The notes under the pieces are model-generated. The model made no database searches. It was not told where the DNA came from and was given only the letters and a program-made list of their open reading frames with translations. Shown here in pieces: positions 1 through 6,294 of a stretch of 7,355 nt of DNA. This DNA comes from CAUTXO01 sp963542625. Its GTDB lineage: Bacteria > Campylobacterota > Campylobacteria > Campylobacterales > SZUA-545. The stretch lies in the NCBI GenBank assembly GCA_963542625.1, contig CAUTXO010000073.1, forward strand, positions 1 through 7,355, read 5' to 3'. The translations under genes and the position numbers were made by a program. Every line of letters starts with the position of its first letter. Positions within the stretch are counted from its first letter, which is position 1.

Positions 1-192
1 AAGCACATCACAACTTAAGATCTGTAAGATCTATCAGATCCAGCTATCACTCAAGATCTGCAAGATCTAACAGAACCCGCCACCGTGCAAGCTCCGTGCG
101 CAGATCTAGATCTAAAACCAACCTGCGCGAGATCTAGCTAACTCCTGCGCGCAGATCCAAAACCCGCACGCGCAGCCTCCCCCCGCCGTGCC
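1..192. repeat. Non-coding AGATCT-rich cluster downstream of pepA
   Basis: No credible gene is visible in this stretch. It holds about nine GATC sites where fewer than one is expected by chance, almost all as AGATCT or AGATCC. A 25-bp direct repeat lies at 17-41 and 53-77 (22 of 25 identical, offset 36 bp). A 12-bp perfect palindrome made of two overlapping AGATCT units lies at 102-113. Shorter partial repeats of the form GCGCAGATC-AAAACC follow at about 98-118 and 150-165. It is the 3' flank of the minus-strand operon, but I see no hairpin with a T-run that would serve as a classical terminator for pepA. Confidence 0.75.
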
Positions 193-1566
193 CTAGAGAT
201 CCTTTAGCAGTGAAACCAAAAGCCGCACGCCAGCACCGCTAGCGCCGCTTGGGTTGTAGCCCCATTTTTTCTCCACGTAAGCAGGTCCAGCGATATCCAA
301 ATGCAGCCACTTGTCTTTTAGCTTTTCATCGACGAAGTTATCCAAGAATAGCCCCGCGGTAATCGCCCCGCCGTAGCGCGAGCCGCTCACGTTTGACATA
401 TCCGCAACGTCTGATTTTAAAAGCTTTTTCAAATACCTATTAAAAGGCAAGTCGGCGGTGAGTTCGCCGCTATTTTTGCCCGCAAGCAGCGCACGGTTTT
501 TTAGCTCCTGGCTATGCCCCATAACGCCTATCGTGTATTCGCCAACGCCCACGACGCAAGCGCCCGTTACTGGCGCTAGGTCAATCAGCCAGGCAGGCTT
601 AAGCTCCGCGGCGTAGTCAAGGCAGTCTGCTAGCACCAGCCGTCCTTCGGCGTCAGTGTTGCGCACTTCTATCGTTTTACCGTTTCTTGCCACCAAAACG
701 TCATCGGGCTTGTAAGCATCGCCGCCTATCATATTTTCAGCAAGCCCAGCGATTGCGTGGATCTCTAGATCTAAGCCAAGCCGCGCTGCAGCCATAATTG
801 CCGCTACCGCCGCCGTTGCTCCGCCTTTGTCCGCTTTCATCGTAACCATATAATCAGATGGCTTTAAGCTAAGCCCGCCGCTATCGTAAGTAAGCCCCTT
901 GCCAACAAGCACGACGCGTTTTTTTGCCGTCTTTGGCTTGTAGCTTAGGTGCAGCACGCGCGGGTCGTGGCGCGAGGCGCGATTAACCGCCAGCAGGGCA
1001 TTCATTTTTTCCTTTTCAATGGCGGCTTTGTCTAGGACTTTAGCCGTAATGGCAAGATCTTTAAGGTTTTTTTTCACATATTCAACAAAGCTCGCGGGGT
1101 AAATTTCATCGGGGTGCGAATTTACTAGATCCCGCGCAAAATTCACGCAGCCGCACACCGCTTGGATCTGCTCTAGATCCCTAGCCGCCAAACCATCAAG
1201 CACGATGAGCTTTTCGCGTGGCTTTTTTGGCTTTGACTTATACTTATTAAACTCGTAAGATCCAAGCAAAAAGCCCTCAGCAATCGCCGCAAGCGCGCTC
1301 TTTTTTGCCTTGACGCTTGCTGATTTTACGTCCAGCGCACGCAAAATATCCCACGCCGCCGCCGCGCCAAGCTTGAAATTCTCCGCGTCATTCTCATCAT
1401 TGACGGTAACTAAGATCTTCTTAAAGGCGCGCAAATGCACCGCGCTTGCCTCCTCAAACTCATAGCCTAAAAACTCCGCTTCTTTTTTGAGATCCGCAGG
1501 CGTCGCGCTCTTGCTTGCAAATTCAATCTCGTAGTCGCATTTTTGTTTTTTGACGCTAACTTCCAT
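193..1566 (-). CDS. pepA: Leucyl aminopeptidase, M17 family (cytosol aminopeptidase)
   Basis: This is a cytosolic two-metal aminopeptidase that removes N-terminal residues from peptides during protein turnover. The M17 catalytic set is complete by alignment to remembered E. coli PepA spacing: metal ligands K223, D228, D246, D305 and E307, plus catalytic K235 and R309. These sit in the VGKGLTYDSGG, MKADKGG and NTDAEGRL motifs. The spacings (12, 18, 59 and 2 residues) match the E. coli enzyme exactly. The variable N-terminal domain covers about residues 1-170. At 457 aa the protein is somewhat shorter than the roughly 480-500 aa usual in the family, with the difference in the N-terminal half. 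The ATG is preceded by AAAAGG (1573-1578), which runs into the stop codon of the upstream DedA gene. It is the last gene of a five-gene minus-strand operon and starts 3 nt after that stop. Confidence 0.97.
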   Translation of the reverse strand: MEVSVKKQKCDYEIEFASKSATPADLKKEAEFLGYEFEEASAVHLRAFKKILVTVNDENDAENFKLGAAAAWDILRALDVKSASVKAKKSALAAIAEGFLLGSYEFNKYKSKPKKPREKLIVLDGLAARDLEQIQAVCGCVNFARDLVNSHPDEIYPASFVEYVKKNLKDLAITAKVLDKAAIEKEKMNALLAVNRASRHDPRVLHLSYKPKTAKKRVVLVGKGLTYDSGGLSLKPSDYMVTMKADKGGATAAVAAIMAAARLGLDLEIHAIAGLAENMIGGDAYKPDDVLVARNGKTIEVRNTDAEGRLVLADCLDYAAELKPAWLIDLAPVTGACVVGVGEYTIGVMGHSQELKNRALLAGKNSGELTADLPFNRYLKKLLKSDVADMSNVSGSRYGGAITAGLFLDNFVDEKLKDKWLHLDIAGPAYVEKKWGYNPSGASGAGVRLLVSLLKDL

Positions 1567-1569
1567 TTT

Positions 1570-2142
1570 TTACCTTTTCGTTAATTTTTCCATATATTTA
1601 TACAACCCAAAAAGCACCGCGCCAGCAAAGATGAGCGCCAAATACCAATGCTCTTTGAAAAAAACCTTGATTAAATTTAATAGCCATAGGATCTCTTCGC
1701 CAAAAATATAAACGGGCACGATTGTTAAAGACGCCCAAACAAAGGCGCTTAGCAAATTGATAAAGGCGTATTGCCTGTAATCGTAGCGCGTTATGCCAAT
1801 AGACATCGGAATGACCGTGCGTAGCCCGTAAATAAAACGCTGAAAGAAAATGATAGACCAGCCGTATTTTAGCAGAAGCAGGTGCGCTAGCGCGAATTTG
1901 CGCCGCTGTTTGGTGAGCTTTTTTAGAATGAATTTTTTATTGTAGCGCCCAAGGTAGAAGTAGATCTGATCGCCCGTGAAGCCCCCAAGCGCCGCAACGC
2001 TAATGGCTAGAAAAATATTCATATCGCCCGTGTGGCAAAGCAAGCCCGCCATCACAAGCCCCGCCTCGCCTTCCATAATGGACCACGGAAACAAAATGAA
2101 GTAGCCGTAGCGCTTTATGCCCTCGATGAAAAGTTCTTCCAA
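1570..2142 (-). CDS. DedA-family inner-membrane protein
   Basis: This is a 190-aa polytopic membrane protein of the DedA/VTT (SNARE-associated) family. Family members act in envelope homeostasis; some flip undecaprenyl phosphate or phosphatidylethanolamine, but the substrate here is unknown. Visible family marks are an acidic pair E24/E26 in the first hydrophobic hairpin, GFTGDQIYFYLGR (54-66), and QRFIYGLRTVIP (101-112) with R102, R108, P112 and a following G116. Further hydrophobic segments lie at about 126-147 and 166-180, and the C-terminus is basic. The start codon is TTG at 2142-2140, supported by AGAGG (2150-2154) seven bases upstream, inside the end of apt; the next ATG (residue 23) would cut into the family domain. 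It begins 2 nt after the apt stop, so translational coupling is likely. Its position between apt and pepA fits HP0571 of H. pylori as I recall it. Confidence 0.92.
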   Translation of the reverse strand: MEELFIEGIKRYGYFILFPWSIMEGEAGLVMAGLLCHTGDMNIFLAISVAALGGFTGDQIYFYLGRYNKKFILKKLTKQRRKFALAHLLLLKYGWSIIFFQRFIYGLRTVIPMSIGITRYDYRQYAFINLLSAFVWASLTIVPVYIFGEEILWLLNLIKVFFKEHWYLALIFAGAVLFGLYKYMEKLTKR

Positions 2143-2144
2143 GC

Positions 2145-2690
2145 CTAGACCTCTAGCACGCTATAAATGGGGCAAAGCGCGGCTAGATCTTTGCGCGCGC
2201 CTAGAAACAAAAGCTCGATGATGAAGCACGCTTCTACAAGATCCCCGCCGATTTTGCGGATTAGATCAATAGACGCGCGCGCCGTGCCGCCTGTGGCGAT
2301 TAGGTCGTCAATAAAAAGCACGCGCGGGCGAGACTTGCCGCGAAAGGCGTCGATGTGAATTTGCATCTCGCCAAAGCCGTATTCAAGCGCGTATTTTTCA
2401 CTCACGGTTGTGTAGGGCAGCTTGCCCGGCTTTCGCACAGGGACAAAGCCCACGCCAAGCGCCACCGCTAGCGCCGCGCCAAAGATAAACCCGCGGCTTT
2501 CAGCCCCGACGATAAAATCAAGCTTGTAGCTCTCATACCGCGCCTTTAGATGATTTACCACTAACGTAAAACTCTTTGGATCTCCAACAAGCGTTGTGAT
2601 ATCCTTAAAAATAATCCCTTCTTTTGGGAAGTCTTTTACATCGCGCACGCTGGCGATGAGCTGCTTTTTTTGTTCTTGTGTTAAGTCCAT
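2145..2690 (-). CDS. apt: Adenine phosphoribosyltransferase
   Basis: This cytosolic purine-salvage enzyme converts adenine and PRPP to AMP and pyrophosphate. The type I phosphoribosyltransferase signature VLFIDDLIATGGT spans residues 124-136, with the acidic pair D128/D129 and the PRPP loop ATGGT. The N-terminal hood shows DFPKEGIIFKDIT (20-32). The flexible catalytic loop is about 86-105 (RKPGKLPY through LEYG, with E103 the likely conserved acid). The AESRGF segment at 63-68 is also typical. The length of 181 aa is normal for bacterial Apt. The ATG is preceded by AGGAG five bases upstream, which overlaps the TAA of the preceding gene as TAAGGAG. It is the third gene of the rpiB-to-pepA operon. 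Confidence 0.97.
   Translation of the reverse strand: MDLTQEQKKQLIASVRDVKDFPKEGIIFKDITTLVGDPKSFTLVVNHLKARYESYKLDFIVGAESRGFIFGAALAVALGVGFVPVRKPGKLPYTTVSEKYALEYGFGEMQIHIDAFRGKSRPRVLFIDDLIATGGTARASIDLIRKIGGDLVEACFIIELLFLGARKDLAALCPIYSVLEV
2150..2154 (-). promoter_or_regulatory. Shine-Dalgarno site that decides the TTG start of the DedA gene
   Basis: On the minus strand this reads AGAGG, seven bases before the TTG start codon and inside the last codons of apt. It supports a TTG start rather than an internal ATG 22 codons further in. Confidence 0.6.
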
Positions 2691-2695
2691 TTTTG

Positions 2696-2700
2696 CTCCT
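2696..2700 (-). promoter_or_regulatory. Strong Shine-Dalgarno site of apt, overlapping the upstream stop
   Basis: On the minus strand it reads AGGAG, five bases before the apt ATG. The stop codon of the upstream coiled-coil gene overlaps it as TAAGGAG, an arrangement that favours re-initiation by ribosomes finishing that gene. Confidence 0.65.
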
Positions 2701-3038
2701 TATAGCAAGGCTTCTATCTTTGCTTCTAGATCTTTAATTTTGTTTCTGACGCGGTCGTTTTCTATTCTATACTGCGCGTTGCGGGCCTTGAAAGCCTTGA
2801 CGTCATTACGCAAGCGCACCAGCTCGTCATTGACGATATCCATATTTCCTAAGGATCTTTGGAGCTGGATCTGGTGCTTTTTGATTAGGATCTCCGCGTC
2901 TTTTAGTGTGAGTTTTAGCGTTACATTATTGCGCTGCTCTTTATCCGCAAGGTTTTTGTAGTAATACACGCGGAAAAACAAGAAAAGCACCACCAAAAAA
3001 ATGATGGAAACAAACAGCCAATTAGCGATTAAAACCAT
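2700..3038 (-). CDS. Small single-pass membrane coiled-coil protein, function unknown
   Basis: This is a 112-aa protein with one strongly hydrophobic helix at about residues 3-22 and then a long charged, heptad-like region (about 32-112, rich in K, R, E, L and I) that should form a coiled coil. Basic residues R23, K28 and K33 follow the helix. By the positive-inside rule the coiled coil is probably cytoplasmic, which differs from the FtsB/DivIC division proteins of similar size. Those would be the obvious alternative, so I do not assign it there. It overlaps the end of rpiB by 17 nt, shows no clear ribosome-binding site, and is probably translationally coupled. It occupies the position of HP0573 in H. 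pylori, as recalled. Conservation of that slot suggests a real lineage gene. Confidence 0.85.
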   Translation of the reverse strand: MVLIANWLFVSIIFLVVLFLFFRVYYYKNLADKEQRNNVTLKLTLKDAEILIKKHQIQLQRSLGNMDIVNDELVRLRNDVKAFKARNAQYRIENDRVRNKIKDLEAKIEALL

Positions 3039-3465
3039 CGTCTAGCTTTTGCACTCTTTTCTCGTGGCGGCCGCCTTCAAACTCCGCGCCAAGCCAAGCG
3101 TCTATGATGGATTGCGCCGTGGCAAGCCCCGTGGTGCGCGCGCCCATACAAAGGACGTTTGCGTCGTTGTGAGCGCGGGAGATGGCGGCTGTGTAGGCGT
3201 CGTGGCAAAGGGCGGCGCGAATGCCTTTGAAACGGTTAGCGGCGATGCTCATACCAATGCCCGTCCCGCAGATCAAACAGCCTTGCGTGCCTGGGTTTTT
3301 TAGCACTTCTGCCGCTAGCTTTTGCGCGTAGTCTGGGTAATCCACCCGCGCTTCGTCAAAACAGCCAAGATCTAGGACTTCTAGCCCGTGTTTTTGGAAA
3401 GCACCGATACAAAAATTTTTGAATTGCACACCCGCGTGATCGCAGGCGATAAAGATCTTTTTCAT
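3022..3465 (-). CDS. rpiB: Ribose-5-phosphate isomerase B (RpiB/LacAB family)
   Basis: This enzyme interconverts ribose 5-phosphate and ribulose 5-phosphate in the non-oxidative pentose phosphate pathway. The 147-aa product starts MKKIFIACDHAG. It has D9/H10, C66 in the CGTGIGMSIAANR loop (the catalytic base in E. coli RpiB), H99 in RAHNDANVL (ring opening), and phosphate-binding R133 and R137 in GGRHEKR. All fall at the E. coli numbering. The frame is open for 37 more codons upstream (to 3576), but that extension is not family-like and runs through the promoter region and into the divergent gene, so ATG at 3465 is chosen. No Shine-Dalgarno sequence is visible. A TATACT box ends exactly seven bases before the ATG, raising the possibility of a leaderless mRNA. 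In H. pylori the positional equivalent was, as I recall, annotated as a galactoside acetyltransferase or lacAB-type protein. Confidence 0.95.
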   Translation of the reverse strand: MKKIFIACDHAGVQFKNFCIGAFQKHGLEVLDLGCFDEARVDYPDYAQKLAAEVLKNPGTQGCLICGTGIGMSIAANRFKGIRAALCHDAYTAAISRAHNDANVLCMGARTTGLATAQSIIDAWLGAEFEGGRHEKRVQKLDDGFNR

Positions 3466-3472
3466 AGCGCAA

Positions 3473-3478
3473 AGTATA
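3473..3478 (-). promoter_or_regulatory. Probable -10 box of the rpiB-pepA operon
   Basis: On the minus strand it reads TATACT, within an AT-rich stretch and with no recognisable -35 box, as is usual for the housekeeping sigma factor in this group. It lies seven bases before the rpiB ATG, so the transcript could begin at or next to the start codon. It overlaps by two bases a TATAAT on the other strand. Confidence 0.5.
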
Positions 3479-3482
3479 TAAT
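3477..3482 (+). promoter_or_regulatory. Candidate -10 box for the kinase-STAS-ppk2 operon
   Basis: A perfect TATAAT lies here on the plus strand. Transcription would begin near 3489, giving a leader of about 30 nt. A second possible -10, TAATAT at 3508-3513, ends exactly seven bases before the ATG at 3521 and would give a leaderless transcript. The sequence alone does not choose between them. Confidence 0.45.
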
Positions 3483-3520
3483 AATTTAACTTTTTGCATA
3501 AAAAGGGTAATATCCGCTTT

Positions 3521-4717
3521 ATGGTAAGCAAAAATTCAAAAATCGCCAACTTGCTACACATTATAAATAACGACATCTGCTTTGAGTTTTATTTGCCACG
3601 CGGATCTAGGCGGCTTGCCTGTTCGTCGTTTTCGCCAGCGCAAGATAAGTTTTTGTGCTATCTTGTTTTCATTCCAAATCAAGCGGCGGAGCCACCGGCT
3701 GAGCTTTTGCAAGGGCTTAGATCTGCTGTGGAAAACGTAGAAAGCGCGGGCGCGGGCGGCATTGGCACGGGCGCGGCGGCTATGGATCTTGGCACAATTA
3801 TTGCGCGCTGTGCGGCGTTTTTAGAAAACGCGGGCGCAGATGCTAGCAAAATCAAGGCTTCTTTTGTTTATATAGATACAGCCGCGGGCGTTTTTGATTT
3901 TGCGGGCTTTGGCGGTTTTGGCTTGATGGCGCAAAAAGACGGCGGGAGCGTTGAGTTTATGCCGCACAACAACGCGCATTTGGGCGAGCAGGGCGTTAAA
4001 ATTGAGCGCTTTTTGATTGCAAATTACGCCAAGATCCTTTTAAAAACAGGCAAATTTGACCGCAACTTTTTAAACGCGGAGCTCAAAGACCGCACGCTTG
4101 GGGCGTTTAAGAGCGCGTATTTTTTGGATAGCTTTGAGAAAAACATCATCGATTGCGGGCTAAAAAGCTTTGATAGGCTTGCGCTGGCGATGATTAACTT
4201 TTTGCCCCAAGATCCGCAGACACTTTTTGAAGCGCACCGCGCGCTTATGCCAGATGACATTCCAAACACGCTTGAAGACGTTAGAGCCGTGCTTGAAAAA
4301 AACGCGCTTAATGAGCGCCAGATCCTATCGGCAAAGCTCATTCTAAACGAGATCTTACTAAACGCCATAGAGCACGGAAACTTAGCAATTAGCTTCAAAA
4401 AAAAGCAACAGCTCATCTTGCAAAATAAGCTTGACGATGAAATCAAGCGCCTTTTGGCATTGCCGGCGTTTAAGCACAAAAAAGTTTCGCTTAAGGTGCT
4501 GCAATTTGTCCGCAACAAAAAGCGGGTGTTTTGCTTTAGGGTGCGCGATGATGGCGCGGGCTTTGACGTCGGGAAGTTTTTCAAAAAGCTAGAGCTAACC
4601 AACCACAAGCGCTTCCACGGGCGGGGGATTATTATGTCAAAACATCTCAGCGACGGCGTTTTTTACAACCTAAAAGGCAACGAGGCAAATCTATTTTTTA
4701 TTAAGGCAAAGGAATAG
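3521..4717 (+). CDS. RsbW-like GHKL serine kinase with a degenerate SpoIIE/PP2C-like N-terminal domain
   Basis: This 398-aa protein is probably a cytosolic partner-switch regulator acting on the STAS protein encoded next. The C-terminal part (about 250-398) is a GHKL ATPase of the anti-sigma kinase type. It has an N box LILNEILLNAIEHGN (273-287, with E277 and N281), G1 RDDGAGFD (342-349), and an ATP-lid motif HGRGI (366-370). The charged insert at about 291-321 resembles that of SpoIIE-kinase fusion proteins. Residues about 20-228 follow the outline of a SpoIIE-type PP2C domain, but the expected metal-binding aspartates seem lost: P52 stands where DVSG-G is expected and G177 replaces the D of TDG; D218 may remain. 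It may therefore be a pseudophosphatase. No membrane segment or receiver domain is seen. ATG 3521 is preferred over TTG 3494, which has no ribosome-binding site; AAGGG lies rather far upstream (3503-3507). The stop is 1 nt before the STAS gene. Confidence 0.85.
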   Translation: MVSKNSKIANLLHIINNDICFEFYLPRGSRRLACSSFSPAQDKFLCYLVFIPNQAAEPPAELLQGLRSAVENVESAGAGGIGTGAAAMDLGTIIARCAAFLENAGADASKIKASFVYIDTAAGVFDFAGFGGFGLMAQKDGGSVEFMPHNNAHLGEQGVKIERFLIANYAKILLKTGKFDRNFLNAELKDRTLGAFKSAYFLDSFEKNIIDCGLKSFDRLALAMINFLPQDPQTLFEAHRALMPDDIPNTLEDVRAVLEKNALNERQILSAKLILNEILLNAIEHGNLAISFKKKQQLILQNKLDDEIKRLLALPAFKHKKVSLKVLQFVRNKKRVFCFRVRDDGAGFDVGKFFKKLELTNHKRFHGRGIIMSKHLSDGVFYNLKGNEANLFFIKAKE

Positions 4718-4718
4718 A

Positions 4719-5018
4719 ATGAAGACAACGATACAAGTGCAAGGATCTAGGGTGATAATAGACGGGCTCGTCGATGGCGTCAATACGTCAAAAGAAATCG
4801 CGCACGCCGTTTCGGAAGTTTTTAAGCTTGACGCGCAAACGGTCATCAGCGTGGATTTTTTAAACAGCTTTGCTATAACGTCCTCGCTCATTGGCTCGCT
4901 ATTAAAGCTCGTGCAAAAAGACGGCGCTAAGATCAAGGTGGTGGCCAATAATAAGGATTTGTTTGAGCTTTTTGATAAGCTTGAATTAGTGGAAATTTTT
5001 AACGTTACAAGGAATTAA
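4719..5018 (+). CDS. STAS-domain protein, putative anti-anti-sigma factor
   Basis: This 99-aa protein consists of one STAS domain, the fold of SpoIIAA/RsbV-type switch proteins whose phosphorylation by an RsbW-like kinase controls partner binding. The core is VISVDFLNSFAITSSLIGSL (41-60), the place where the family normally has a D-S-S-G-like phosphosite. Here it reads T54-S55-S56-L57, so a serine is available but the D and G of the consensus are replaced. The C-terminal helix and strand pattern (KDLFELFDKLELVEIF, 79-94) fits the family ending. The ribosome-binding site AAAGGA is at 4708-4713. The gene starts 1 nt after the kinase gene, which makes that kinase the likely partner. The downstream target is not visible here. 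Confidence 0.85.
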   Translation: MKTTIQVQGSRVIIDGLVDGVNTSKEIAHAVSEVFKLDAQTVISVDFLNSFAITSSLIGSLLKLVQKDGAKIKVVANNKDLFELFDKLELVEIFNVTRN

Positions 5019-5019
5019 A

Positions 5020-6015
5020 ATGGCAAGAAAGAAAAAATCGGCAAAAGAAATGGAAAAGGTCTATGAAAGCAGCGCAGAAAACTGGGCTAAGCAAGAAGAT
5101 AGCGACGATAGCAGTGTGGTAGAAACAAGCGCGGGCGATGAAAAGAACGCAAAAGGCGGCAAAGAGAGCAAGGGCGGCAAGGAAAATAAGGGCGATAAGG
5201 AAAGCAAAAAAGCCGGCAAGGTTAAGATCTGGATCAAAGAAAAAACCGTGCAATATGAAAAGGATCTAAAAGAGCTCCAAATTGAGCTTTTGAAGTTGCA
5301 GCGCTACGTAAAACAAGAAAAGAAAAAACTCTTGCTGATTTTTGAAGGCAGGGACGCCGCGGGCAAGGGCGGGACAATCAAGCGGCTAACGGAGCACCTA
5401 AATCCGCGCGGTTGCCGTGTGGTGGCGCTTGAAAAACCAAGCGACGTTGAGCGCACGCAGTGGTATTTTCAGCGCTATGTTTCGCATTTGCCAAGCGGCG
5501 GGGAGATCGTGATTTTTGACCGCAGCTGGTATAACCGCGCGATGGTCGAGCCCGTGATGAACTTTTGCACGCAAGAAGAGCACAAAAGATTTTTAAGCGA
5601 CGTGGCAAATTTTGAAGAAATGCTTGTGAAAACGGGCGGAATTCAGCTCATCAAATTTTATTTTAGCGTCTCAAAGAAGGAGCAGGCGCGCCGCTTCAAA
5701 TCGCGCGATACTGACCCGCTGAAGCAATACAAACTCTCCCCCGTGGATAAGCTCTCTCAAAAGCTTTGGGATAAATATACGCTGGCTAAATTCCAAATGC
5801 TAATGGCGTCAAACCGCACGCTCACGCCTTGGACGATTATCCGCAGCGACGACAAAAAAGCCGCGCGCATTAATTGCATTAAGCACGTGCTAAGCGTCGT
5901 CGATTACGGCGAAAAACTGCGCAACGTTGCGCCTGATAAAGAAGTCGTCATCGATGGCATTAAAGAAATAGAATTAATGGAAAGCGCTAAGGATTTTAGC
6001 CAAATGCAAGGCTAG
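5020..6015 (+). CDS. ppk2: Polyphosphate kinase 2 family protein
   Basis: PPK2 enzymes transfer phosphate between inorganic polyphosphate and nucleotides, usually favouring nucleotide phosphorylation. The P-loop core covers about residues 70-300. It has Walker A GRDAAGKGG (110-118, K116), Walker B-like IVIFDRSWYNR (163-173, D167 and R168), and a lid region KEQARRFKSRDTDPLKQYK (220-238). The single-domain core is like class I (ADP-phosphorylating) enzymes, but the class is not certain from sequence. At 331 aa it is slightly longer than many relatives because of a charged N-terminal tail (about 1-67): an acidic Ser-rich part (EDSDDSS, 26-32), then three tandem hexapeptides G-G/D-K-E-S/N-K (46-63). 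AAGGA (5009-5013) is the ribosome-binding site, and the gene starts 1 nt after the STAS stop, so the three genes are probably co-transcribed. The TAG stop lies inside the first copy of the 77-bp downstream repeat. Confidence 0.94.
   Translation: MARKKKSAKEMEKVYESSAENWAKQEDSDDSSVVETSAGDEKNAKGGKESKGGKENKGDKESKKAGKVKIWIKEKTVQYEKDLKELQIELLKLQRYVKQEKKKLLLIFEGRDAAGKGGTIKRLTEHLNPRGCRVVALEKPSDVERTQWYFQRYVSHLPSGGEIVIFDRSWYNRAMVEPVMNFCTQEEHKRFLSDVANFEEMLVKTGGIQLIKFYFSVSKKEQARRFKSRDTDPLKQYKLSPVDKLSQKLWDKYTLAKFQMLMASNRTLTPWTIIRSDDKKAARINCIKHVLSVVDYGEKLRNVAPDKEVVIDGIKEIELMESAKDFSQMQG
5155..5208 (+). repeat. Three in-frame 18-bp tandem repeats in ppk2
   Basis: Three 18-bp units (5155-5172, 5173-5190, 5191-5208) encode GGKESK, GGKENK and GDKESK. 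The third codon positions differ between copies, so the array is not freshly duplicated. In-frame gain or loss of units would change the length of the lysine-rich tail without breaking the enzyme. Confidence 0.8.
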
Positions 6016-6086
6016 GATCTAGCGGGGATGGACTTTAAGATCTGGAGCGTGAGCGCGGGCTTAGATCTAAGATCTTGAGCGCTGGC
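6010..6086. repeat. 77-bp direct repeat, copy 1 (contains the ppk2 stop codon)
   Basis: This copy matches 6199-6275 at 71 of 77 positions with a constant offset of 189 bp. It begins GGCTAGGATCT, whose TAG is the ppk2 stop, and ends TTGAGCGCTGGC. It carries four GATC sites, three of them as AGATCT. Confidence 0.85.
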
Positions 6087-6198
6087 TTGGATCTTTACAG
6101 TTTTGGACTTGTGCGCTTAGATCCGTGTGCTGTGTGAGATCCCGCGTTTAAAAGTAGCTAGGATCTAGGACGCGGACTTAGATCTAAGATCTAGGCAC

Positions 6199-6275
6199 GG
6201 CTAGGATCTGGCGGACTTGGACTTTAAGATCTGGAGCGTGAGCGCGGACTTGGATCTAAGATCTTGAGCGCTGGC
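6199..6275. repeat. 77-bp direct repeat, copy 2
   Basis: This is the second copy of the repeat at 6010-6086, 71 of 77 identical. Four of the six differences cluster near the left end (6210 and 6215-6217); the other two are at 6248 and 6252. Both copies end with the same GAGCGCTGGC. Confidence 0.85.
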
Positions 6276-6294
6276 GCAAGCGTGGTGGATCTAA

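Noticed and set aside
1..192. Rho-independent terminator after pepA
   Set aside because: Palindromes are present, but no stable GC-rich stem followed by a T-run on the minus strand was found.
3494..3520. TTG start for the kinase gene at 3494
   Set aside because: It has no ribosome-binding site and adds nine residues with no domain content; ATG 3521 is the simpler start.
3466..3576. Upstream extension of rpiB by 37 codons
   Set aside because: The added residues are hydrophobic and unlike the family, and they overlap the promoter region and the divergent gene. The MKKIFIACDHAG start fits RpiB exactly.
4024..4608. Minus-strand 194-codon frame inside the kinase gene
   Set aside because: It is a Ser/Leu-rich shadow antisense to a gene with clear GHKL motifs.
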